Assembly: GCA_023251695.1 (NCBI GenBank)
Contig: JAHEYE010000125.1
Span: forward strand, 1 to 9,429
DNA: 9,429 nt
Reading direction: 5' to 3'
Origin: Sphingobacteriaceae bacterium
Lineage (GTDB): Bacteria > Bacteroidota > Bacteroidia > B-17B0 > Aurantibacillaceae
This document shows, piece after piece, positions 1-6,297 of the stretch (position 1 is the stretch's first letter; each line of letters begins with the position of its first letter). The notes under the pieces were generated by a model. The model searched no databases. It was not told the origin of the DNA and worked only from the letters and a program-made list of their open reading frames with translations. A program made the position numbers and the translations under genes.

Positions 1-774
1 CATTGGGTTGTAATACATGCCATCCCTCGAATCATCAAGTTTGCCATAGGTTTTAATATGATCCCTTACGCTTTCATTATTAGGGTCGTCGTTCAAATCC
101 CCCATTATTATTACTTTATTTTTCGGATCGAGTTTGGTTACAGAATCGGCGATGTGCCTTGACATTTTAGCGGCAACAATCCTACCCGGACGACTTTTTA
201 ATTCTCCACCGCTGCGGGAAGGCCAGTGATTAACAATAATAGTTAAAGGCTCTCCAAAAAAAGAACCGCTAACCACTAACTGATCGCGGGTTTTGTGTGC
301 CGTGTCGTAAGGAAGAATGATACCATAGGTAACAACTTTTGTTACCTTAAAATGTTTTGGGTTGTAAATCAATCCGGGGTCAACACCGCGCGCATCCGGA
401 CCTTCAACTAAAACGGTTTGATAATTTCTCGCTTTTAATTGGGGGTCTTTTACCAAATCATCTAAACAGTTTTTATTTTCAATTTCACATAAACCTAAAA
501 TAGATAATCCTTCAGGGGTTGCATCACTTGCCATCTCAGAAATTACTTTAGCCAGATGTTCTATTTTTGTATGGTAGCGGTTACCGGTCCAGGTTTTTCC
601 GCCCGTCGGTAAAAATTCTTCATCAAACTTTTTAGGATCGTTGAGGGTATCGTAAAGATTTTCCACGTTCCAGAAACCAATAGCAGATACGTAGTAGTTT
701 TTATCTTTCTTAAGCGTTTGTGAGCTAACAAAGCCGGCAAACAATAACAAGAAGCCAAATAGTTTTATTTTCAT
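1..774 (-). CDS. Secreted endonuclease/exonuclease/phosphatase (EEP) family protein, 3' end cut off by window
   Basis: The minus-strand frame is open from the ATG at 774-772 to the window edge: 258 residues, with the C-terminus missing. It starts with a signal peptide (MKIKLFGFLLLFAGFVSSQ, cleavage probably near Ser18/Gln19), so the enzyme is exported. EEP superfamily motifs appear in order: FWNVEN (Asn36, Glu38), GLCEIEN (Glu97, Glu99, metal-binding glutamate), NHWPSR (His183, catalytic), and GDLND (Asp226, Asn228, catalytic/substrate). The final Ser-Asp-His motif of the family should lie beyond the edge; from memory, Bacteroidota homologues are about 340-360 residues, so roughly 90 are missing. 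The superfamily is Mg2+-dependent and cleaves phosphodiesters or phosphomonoesters (DNase I-like nucleases, sphingomyelinases, inositol phosphatases). The substrate cannot be read from sequence. It is transcribed divergently from the receptor/lipoprotein operon starting at 1023, which suggests a shared function. The start is the only ATG that places the hydrophobic signal correctly, and it sits about 20 bases below a -7-like box. Family assignment is firm; nuclease activity is inference. Confidence 0.93.
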   Translation of the reverse strand, partial: MKIKLFGFLLLFAGFVSSQTLKKDKNYYVSAIGFWNVENLYDTLNDPKKFDEEFLPTGGKTWTGNRYHTKIEHLAKVISEMASDATPEGLSILGLCEIENKNCLDDLVKDPQLKARNYQTVLVEGPDARGVDPGLIYNPKHFKVTKVVTYGIILPYDTAHKTRDQLVVSGSFFGEPLTIIVNHWPSRSGGELKSRPGRIVAAKMSRHIADSVTKLDPKNKVIIMGDLNDDPNNESVRDHIKTYGKLDDSRDGMYYNPM

Positions 775-793
775 AGTGAGTAATAAGCGGAGC

Positions 794-801
794 CAAAAAT
801 A
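794..801 (-). promoter_or_regulatory. Bacteroidota-type -7 element for the EEP gene
   Basis: Read on the minus strand, the sequence is TATTTTTG, an exact match to the TAnnTTTG -7 consensus of the Bacteroidota primary sigma factor. It lies 19 bases upstream of the ATG at 774, so the transcript would start near 787 with a leader of about a dozen bases, a normal length in this phylum. I see no good TTG -33 element at the expected distance, so strength is uncertain. Confidence 0.5.
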
Positions 802-939
802 GTCAAATTAAATTAAGCAGATGTTTAAATCAGTTTAGATGGTTTTTTATGTTTTTGTTATTAAAAAGCATGCCTTAATTGTTAAATCAAAGTCTCTTTT
901 TGTTTACAATTTGATAATAAATCAATACTTTAATTTATA

Positions 940-947
940 TATATTTG
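940..947 (+). promoter_or_regulatory. Bacteroidota-type -7 element for the receptor/lipoprotein operon
   Basis: TATATTTG matches TAnnTTTG exactly and is followed by GCCCG. The predicted transcript start is near 954, giving a 5' leader of about 70 bases to the first ATG (1023) or about 90 to the second (1047). The nearest upstream TTTG (910-913) is 26 bases away, longer than the usual spacing of around 19-21, so the -33 half is poor. A weak -33 would fit a promoter needing an activator, but that is inference. Confidence 0.5.
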
Positions 948-964
948 CCCGTCCCTAAAAAGAA

Positions 965-1042
965 GTGAACACCCTAGATGCCATCCGTAAAGGTTCCTTT
1001 ACCATAGCAGAAACCGCTTCAAATGAATGTGTTAAACAATAA
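965..1042 (+). other. Possible 25-codon leader ORF overlapping the receptor start
   Basis: A GTG at 965-967 opens a frame of 25 codons (begins VNTLDAIRKGSF) ending in TAA at 1040-1042. It begins about 11 bases after the predicted transcript start and ends four bases before the in-frame receptor ATG at 1047, a layout that would allow translational coupling. A second, nine-codon ORF starts with ATG at 978 and stops at 1005-1007. An open stretch of 25 codons is expected often by chance, and GTG is a weaker start, so this is a candidate only. Confidence 0.15.
987..1002 (+). promoter_or_regulatory. 16-bp near-perfect palindrome in the operon leader
   Basis: GTAAAGGTTCCTTTAC has two perfect 7-base arms around a central TT. 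It lies downstream of the predicted transcript start and 20 bases before the first ATG of the receptor gene. A two-base loop is too tight for a good RNA hairpin without opening the inner pairs, so a dimeric protein-binding site (an operator acting as a roadblock or repressor site) is as likely as an RNA structure. No regulator gene is present in the window. Confidence 0.3.
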
Positions 1043-3578
1043 AAAAATGATCAAACGAATTTTATCCCTAACGGCACTTATTTTTTCAATAAGCCTATCC
1101 GCACAAAATGATTCAACAGCTGTCGATTCTCAAAAGGACTCAACCAATTCCAGTTTAAATCTGCCTATTTTCAGCACTTCAGGTGGCGATTTAGATACCG
1201 ATTTGGAACAACAGGATGTTTCTTCTTTATTAATGTCGAGCAGAGATGTGTTTACACAGTTTGCGAGTTTTCAATTCGGGGCAGCCCGTTATCGCATGCG
1301 TGGTTATATGGCCGAGAACCAAATGGTAATGATTAATGGAGTTAACGTCAATAATCTCGAAACCGGTTTCAGTTCATGGAGCAGTTGGGGTGGATTGAAT
1401 GATGTGACCCGCTTCGTTGAGAACCGTTTTGGGAACGTGGCTAACCGCATGAATTTTTCGGGACCCGGAGGATATACCAACATTGAATCAAAAGCATCTT
1501 CATTTAAAAAAGGAACACGTGTTTCTTACATGAGCGCTAACCGTATTTTCCAGCACCGTGGAATGATTACACATTCAACGGGCATGTTGCAAAATGGTTG
1601 GGCGATTACTGTTTCAGGTTCTTTGCGGCAGGGTAATGCTGAAAAAGCACCTCAAATGTATGCGAAGGGAACTTACTTTAATGCGTACGCATTTTATGCT
1701 TCTATAGATAAACGTTTAAATGATAAACATCTTTTAAGTTTCACCGGTTTTGGCGCACCAATCGAACAAGGCCGTTCCGGTGCCGCAACCATGGAGGCTT
1801 TTGAAGTAGCAGGCTCTAATTATTATAATGATTTGTGGGGCTACCAAAATGGAAAAGTACGCAATTCAAACATCAGCAAAACAAACCGTCCGATGTTAAT
1901 GCTCACCCATGTTTTCACGCCAAGTAACGATACTAAATTAAGCAGTACTGTCTATTACAATTTCGGTAAATCAAGTTTAACGAGTCTTAACTGGAATAAC
2001 GCACCAAACGCCCGTCCGGATTATTATAAATATTTGCCAAGTTATTTTTACATGTCGGGCGATACTATTAATGGCGACATCACCACTAACAATTGGGCAA
2101 CGGATGTAAATGTGCGCCAAATTAATTGGGATAAGTTGATTGCGATGAATCAGGCAAATTTATATTCAGAGCCGGGAAATATTAATACCACCGACACAAG
2201 AGCGAGATATATTTTGGAAAATAAAATTGAGAGCCTTCAGAACTATGGCTTCAACTCGGTTTTCAATAAGCGGAAGGATAAATTATTTTTAAGCGTTGGC
2301 TTAAACGGGAATATTTATAAAGACAGAAAATACAAAGAACTTGTAGATCTGTTGGGAGCAACTTTCTGGATCGATGTGGATCAGTTTGCTGAGAATTTAG
2401 GAGTAGATAGTGAATTCGCACAGAACAACATTGATGACCCAAACCGCAAAGTGAAAGAGGGCGAAAAATTTGGTTATGATTATTCGGTGAACATTAACCG
2501 CGGCGAACTTTGGGCACAGGCGGAGTATAATCTTAAATCTGTAGACTATTATATTGGTTTCACAGTTTCAGATAATCAGATTTGGCGCGAGGGATTTGTA
2601 GCAAACGGAAAATTCCCTACGGGCAGTAAAGGTCAAAGCGAAAAAGTAAATTTCTTTAATTATGGCCTTAAAGGTGGTTTAACCTATAAGATTTCAGGTC
2701 GCTATTATGTTACTGCTAATGGATCTTATTTGACACGCACCCCTGAAGCCGCTAACGTTTTTGTTTCGCCACGCGTACGCAACGATATTGTTGCAGGTAT
2801 CAAAAGTGAAAATGTCCTTTCAGGAGATCTGAATTTTATTATACGTTATCCCGGTTTAAAGATACGTGCCACTTATTATTATGCGCAGATCAATAATCAA
2901 ACCTGGTTGCGTACATTCTGGAATGATAATTATAATAACAACGTAAACCTCATCATGCGCGGTGTAAATCAAACGCACCAAGGTGTTGAACTTGGCATCG
3001 AAAAAACATTATTTACCTCACATGTTCTACAGGCGGCATTTGGTTATGGTCAGTTTATTTATACCAACCGTCCGAAAATGGATGCATGGCAGGATAATAA
3101 CAACACGAGTTTGTATACCGACAGAACCGTGTACCTGAAAAATTATAAGGTAGGCGGTACACCTCAAATGGTAACCGGTTTAAGTTATAAGTATAATGGA
3201 AAAAAATTCTGGTACGCCGGATTATCGTTTAACTATTTTGATGAGATATATATTGAACCTAATCCTGACAGGAGAACTGCTGAGGCTACGGAGAAATATA
3301 TTATGGCTGACAGAGAAGCTTATAAATTGGTAACCGATCAGGAGCAATTACCAAGTTATTTTACGCTTAACGCACAGGCGGGTAAATCATTCCGTATTAA
3401 GAGTAAATATTACCTGCGATTAAATTTAACCATCAATAATCTTTTAAATAATCAAAAAGCAAGGACAACAGGCTTTGAACAATTACGTTGGGACATGGCT
3501 AACCTTGGCACATTCGACAATAAGTATTATTACATGCAGGGCATCACTTACATGGCCGGTATTAATTTTAGTTTTTAA
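1023..3578 (+). CDS. TonB-dependent outer-membrane receptor (plug and beta-barrel)
   Basis: This 851-residue protein should sit in the outer membrane and import a substrate using TonB/ExbBD energy. A signal peptide covers about residues 9-27 (MIKRILSLTALIFSISLSA, cleaved before Gln28). A plug-like domain spans about 55-160, with the family pattern SSRDVF (72-77), RMRGYMAENQMVMINGV (91-107) and GPGGYTNIESKAS (147-159). The remainder is rich in alternating Tyr/Phe/Trp strands and ends GINFSF, with the terminal Phe expected of a beta-barrel. It lacks the N-terminal carboxypeptidase-regulatory-like domain typical of SusC proteins, and I cannot point to a clear TonB box. Two starts are in frame: ATG 1023 (stop codon just upstream at 1005) and ATG 1047, which has a better A-rich context and puts the signal peptide right at the N-terminus; I keep the longer form but favour 1047. 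It is the first gene of a likely operon, and no SusD follows. The imported ligand is unknown. Confidence 0.9.
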   Translation: MNVLNNKKMIKRILSLTALIFSISLSAQNDSTAVDSQKDSTNSSLNLPIFSTSGGDLDTDLEQQDVSSLLMSSRDVFTQFASFQFGAARYRMRGYMAENQMVMINGVNVNNLETGFSSWSSWGGLNDVTRFVENRFGNVANRMNFSGPGGYTNIESKASSFKKGTRVSYMSANRIFQHRGMITHSTGMLQNGWAITVSGSLRQGNAEKAPQMYAKGTYFNAYAFYASIDKRLNDKHLLSFTGFGAPIEQGRSGAATMEAFEVAGSNYYNDLWGYQNGKVRNSNISKTNRPMLMLTHVFTPSNDTKLSSTVYYNFGKSSLTSLNWNNAPNARPDYYKYLPSYFYMSGDTINGDITTNNWATDVNVRQINWDKLIAMNQANLYSEPGNINTTDTRARYILENKIESLQNYGFNSVFNKRKDKLFLSVGLNGNIYKDRKYKELVDLLGATFWIDVDQFAENLGVDSEFAQNNIDDPNRKVKEGEKFGYDYSVNINRGELWAQAEYNLKSVDYYIGFTVSDNQIWREGFVANGKFPTGSKGQSEKVNFFNYGLKGGLTYKISGRYYVTANGSYLTRTPEAANVFVSPRVRNDIVAGIKSENVLSGDLNFIIRYPGLKIRATYYYAQINNQTWLRTFWNDNYNNNVNLIMRGVNQTHQGVELGIEKTLFTSHVLQAAFGYGQFIYTNRPKMDAWQDNNNTSLYTDRTVYLKNYKVGGTPQMVTGLSYKYNGKKFWYAGLSFNYFDEIYIEPNPDRRTAEATEKYIMADREAYKLVTDQEQLPSYFTLNAQAGKSFRIKSKYYLRLNLTINNLLNNQKARTTGFEQLRWDMANLGTFDNKYYYMQGITYMAGINFSF

Positions 3579-3601
3579 TATTAATTTTTATAAAAAATAA
3601 A

Positions 3602-4849
3602 ATGAAGAAATTTTTAATTTTAATGGCGGTTTCAGGTTCAGTACTTGTGTTTAACAGCTGTAAGAAAAAATTAGATGCCGCCCCGATAGCCGATGAAACA
3701 AAAGGCAAAGTTTATTCGGTAGCCGAATTAAAAGCCATTGCATCTTGTACAAACGGTTGTTCACGTCGTTTTTCAGAAGGCGCGTATTTGATTGGCGTTG
3801 TTATCGCTGATGAGGTTAGCGGTAATTTCTATAAAGAAATTTATGTGCGCGACCGTTATAATACCGGTGGTATCCGTTTAGACATGAAAGCATCGCATTG
3901 TAATTTTTTTATTGGTGATTCGGTGCATTTAAATCTGAAGGGGTACGATGTAAATATTAATTCTCAAACCAACATGCTCGAAATTGACACCATCGATTTC
4001 GAAAGAAACATGGTTAAATTTGCGAGTGGCGCAACGCCTCAGCCTATTGTGGTTGATTTGGATTGCGATTCATATTCTAATTATTTGTGCGATTTGGTTC
4101 AGCTTAACAAGATGCAGTTCATTACACCAAATACAATCTGGGCCGATCCTATCATGCAAATTTCAGGCAATAATGATATCAGATCCTGCGGTGGAACTTC
4201 CGTTACCGTAAGAACCAGTAATTACGCCCATTTCGCGCAGCAATTAACACCAAGCGGTAATGGTTCGATTATCGGAATAGCAACCGCGTACTCCGGTACA
4301 GATCAAATGGCCATAAGAAATCCAAATGAAGTTAATATGACCGGGCCTTTGTGTGGTGCAATTTATCATACCAAAAACTTTGAAGATGCCTCTTTAACAA
4401 GCGGCGGATGGTCGGCACAAAATGTAACCGGGGCTTCTACCTGGTCGTACAGTACATTCAGCGGGGCTAAATTCGCCAAGGCATCCGGGTATTATTCTGT
4501 TACCAACAATATCACAGAATCCTGGTTAATTTCCCCGGTGGTAAATCTTGCAAGCAGTGTGAATCCTGTATTAACCTTTATGACGGCTGCAAAATTCAGC
4601 GGCATTCCTTTGGAAGTTTTAGTGTCTACAAATTACACTTCAGGTTTACCGGGCACTGCAACATGGACCAACGTTTCAGGATTTAATTTATCTCCAAATA
4701 ATCCGGGAAGTTACGCCTGGACACGTTCTTGCAAGATAATATTAAACTTGTACAAAAATGCAAATACCAGAATTGCTTTCAGATATCAGAGTACGACTTC
4801 CGGGGCAACAACTTATGAGGTGGATGATATTGTAATACGGGAAAACTAA
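3602..4849 (+). CDS. DUF5689-like / choice-of-anchor-J-like lipoprotein (first paralogue)
   Basis: This 415-residue lipoprotein has a lipobox ending FNSC, so Cys20 is the lipidated residue, followed by KKK. Residues about 30-250 look like the Bacteroidota family DUF5689, with beta-rich OB-fold-like patterns: GVVIADEVSGNFYKEIYVRD (65-84), GDSVHLNLKG (105-114), and a second block with GSIIGIATAYSGTDQMAIRN (221-240). Residues about 255-413 resemble the choice-of-anchor-J/cleaved-adhesin jelly-roll domain: NFED (259-262), GGW, ESWLISPVVNL (306-316), EVDDIV (406-411). Such domains bind ligands such as carbohydrate, protein or nucleic acid; no catalytic motif is visible. It starts 23 bases after the receptor stop, with an A-rich start context, so it is co-transcribed and is probably an accessory capture protein. 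The mature protein has eight cysteines besides Cys20, including C50-x-x-C53, suggesting disulfides. The residues after Cys20 are basic, unlike the acidic lipoprotein export signals described in Bacteroides/Capnocytophaga, so surface exposure is not assured. Domain names are from pattern recall. Confidence 0.82.
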   Translation: MKKFLILMAVSGSVLVFNSCKKKLDAAPIADETKGKVYSVAELKAIASCTNGCSRRFSEGAYLIGVVIADEVSGNFYKEIYVRDRYNTGGIRLDMKASHCNFFIGDSVHLNLKGYDVNINSQTNMLEIDTIDFERNMVKFASGATPQPIVVDLDCDSYSNYLCDLVQLNKMQFITPNTIWADPIMQISGNNDIRSCGGTSVTVRTSNYAHFAQQLTPSGNGSIIGIATAYSGTDQMAIRNPNEVNMTGPLCGAIYHTKNFEDASLTSGGWSAQNVTGASTWSYSTFSGAKFAKASGYYSVTNNITESWLISPVVNLASSVNPVLTFMTAAKFSGIPLEVLVSTNYTSGLPGTATWTNVSGFNLSPNNPGSYAWTRSCKIILNLYKNANTRIAFRYQSTTSGATTYEVDDIVIREN

Positions 4850-4880
4850 TACTTCTGCAAGATAAGTAACCAAAAAAATT

Positions 4881-6149
4881 ATGAAAATGAAATACATATT
4901 AGGTTTAAGTTTATTAGCAGGATTAATTTTTTTAAATTCCTGTAAAAAGAAATTTGAGTTACCACCAAAACAGGATATTCCGGTTAACGGTTACATTACG
5001 GTCGATTCTATCGTAAAAAAATACATTAATTACTATCTGGGAACCGGACCAACGCCTACAAAATTATTCCGTTTCGATAGCGATATTAATCTGGAATGTA
5101 CTGTTACAGCTGATGAAAACAGTGGGAATATCTACAAAACAGTTTATGTTGAAGATGCGACCGGTGGATTGCAAATTAAATTAATAGCCAGCGGCGGTTT
5201 GTATGTGGGTGATAAAATCCGCATTAACCTGAATGGCGTTGCATTGGATGATTACGGAAGTACAGTTCAGCTCGATTCTATTGATACGTATAAGCGTGTT
5301 GCAAAGATCAGCTCCGGAAACATCGTTACACCTATTAAACTAACAATGAATCAGGCTAAAATGACATCAGCCGGAAGTTTATTAAAGTATCAATCGCGCT
5401 TGATTATGCTTGATACAGTTGAATTTTTTGCTGCCAATAAAAGCGTCGTGTATGCCGATGCGGTCGGAAAAAATTCTTACGACAGATACATCACCAACGC
5501 AGCCGGAAATTATTTAATGGATGTAAGAACCTCAGGCTATTCAAAGTTCGCCGGTTATATGACGCCTTGTGGTAAAGGTTCGATTACAGCAATTCTTACC
5601 GAATACAACGGAACGCCACAACTCACCATCAGAGATGTGAAGGAAGTAAAAATGACAAATGATAATTGTCCGTACATACACAGATTATTTGATTACGAGC
5701 CTAGTGTTTTATACGGCGGTTGGAGCATGGAAAATGTTTTGGGAACTACCAAGTGGGTTATTGATGTTTATAGCGGGCAGACTTACGCTTACATTTCAAA
5801 TTATTCCAACGGTAATAATCAATTATGCGAAACCTGGTTGATTTCTCCTTCGATGGATTTAACAGGCGCACCAAGTCCCAAATTATCTTTTCAGTCGGCT
5901 TACAATTACAGCGGCCCTGTTCTGCAGGTAATGGTATCCACAAATTACAGTTCAGGTAATCCTAATCTGGCAACGTGGACTGCTTTAAGTCCAGTATTAT
6001 CAACCGGTAGTTGGGCTTGGGCACCAAGCGGAAATGTATCTTTAAGTTCATACATTTCATCAAATACCCGTATCGCATTCAAATATAGTGGAACTGCAAC
6101 CTCAGGTTCGACTTGGGAAGTTGACGATATTGTAGTTCTTCCACAATAG
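4881..6149 (+). CDS. DUF5689-like / choice-of-anchor-J-like lipoprotein (second paralogue)
   Basis: This 422-residue lipoprotein is a diverged tandem copy of the preceding gene. The lipobox ends LNSC (Cys21), again followed by KKK. An OB-like first block holds VTADENSGNIYKTVYVED (75-92) and GDKIRINLNG (110-119). A second block holds GKGSITAILTEYNGTPQLTI (231-250) and RDVKEVKM. The C-terminal half (about 268-420) has GGW, CETWLISPSMDL (316-327), VSTNYSSGNPNLATWT (352-367) and EVDDIVV, matching the jelly-roll half of its neighbour. It has four cysteines after the lipidated one. The gene follows its neighbour by 31 bases, has an A-rich start region, and is the last gene before the terminator at about 6197. 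ATG 4887 (residue 3) is an alternative start that would not change the mature protein. Two diverged copies beside one receptor suggest two binding surfaces, for example different ligands or different ends of one ligand; that is inference. Confidence 0.82.
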   Translation: MKMKYILGLSLLAGLIFLNSCKKKFELPPKQDIPVNGYITVDSIVKKYINYYLGTGPTPTKLFRFDSDINLECTVTADENSGNIYKTVYVEDATGGLQIKLIASGGLYVGDKIRINLNGVALDDYGSTVQLDSIDTYKRVAKISSGNIVTPIKLTMNQAKMTSAGSLLKYQSRLIMLDTVEFFAANKSVVYADAVGKNSYDRYITNAAGNYLMDVRTSGYSKFAGYMTPCGKGSITAILTEYNGTPQLTIRDVKEVKMTNDNCPYIHRLFDYEPSVLYGGWSMENVLGTTKWVIDVYSGQTYAYISNYSNGNNQLCETWLISPSMDLTGAPSPKLSFQSAYNYSGPVLQVMVSTNYSSGNPNLATWTALSPVLSTGSWAWAPSGNVSLSSYISSNTRIAFKYSGTATSGSTWEVDDIVVLPQ

Positions 6150-6196
6150 AAATGAGGCATTTAGCCTGAAACCAATTAGAATTGCAAAAAAATCTT

Positions 6197-6222
6197 AAAA
6201 TCCCGTTCCCGCGGGATTTTTT
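6197..6222 (+). terminator. Rho-independent terminator of the receptor/lipoprotein operon
   Basis: AAAATCCCG and CGGGATTTT form a 9-base perfect stem (6197-6205 with 6212-6220) around a six-base loop, followed by more T (TTTTTT in total). It lies about 48 bases after the stop of the second lipoprotein. The A-run on the left arm could also let it act from the other strand, but no minus-strand gene ends here. Confidence 0.85.
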
Positions 6223-6247
6223 GTTGGAATTAAAGGGTTACCTCATA

Positions 6248-6276
6248 TTGTGCTTTGGTATTAATGGATACATTTG
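6248..6276 (+). promoter_or_regulatory. Bacteroidota-type promoter for the coiled-coil lipoprotein
   Basis: TTG at 6248-6250 and TACATTTG at 6269-6276 are 18 bases apart, a good fit to the -33/-7 promoter of the phylum and the best promoter in the window. Transcription would start near 6283, leaving a leader of about 15 bases before the ATG at 6298. It follows the upstream terminator, so this gene is an independent unit. Confidence 0.65.
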
Positions 6277-6297
6277 CAAACGTAAAACAAAATCAAC

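Noticed and set aside
561..758. A 65-codon minus-strand ORF
   Set aside because: It lies in another frame inside the EEP gene, whose own frame has signal peptide and all expected motifs.
949..1022. Riboswitch in the receptor leader, such as a cobalamin element
   Set aside because: The leader is only about 70-90 bases and shows none of the conserved B12-box-type sequence.
1023..3578. SusC identity for the receptor
   Set aside because: The carboxypeptidase-like N-terminal domain is absent and neither downstream gene looks like SusD.
3585..3596. TTTTTATAAAAA palindrome between receptor and first lipoprotein
   Set aside because: Only A/T pairs with no loop; too weak for a terminator and typical of A-rich start regions in this phylum.
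3984..4211. A 75-codon plus-strand ORF inside the first lipoprotein
   Set aside because: Out-of-frame overlap with a well-supported gene; its sequence has no recognisable domain.
3602..6149. Type IX secretion cargo, because of the cleaved-adhesin-like domain
   Set aside because: Both proteins begin with a lipobox and end with the EVDDIV strand of the jelly-roll; no separate C-terminal sorting domain follows.
5659..6160. Short ORFs on both strands inside the second lipoprotein
   Set aside because: Shadow frames; the lipoprotein frame carries conserved motifs throughout this stretch.
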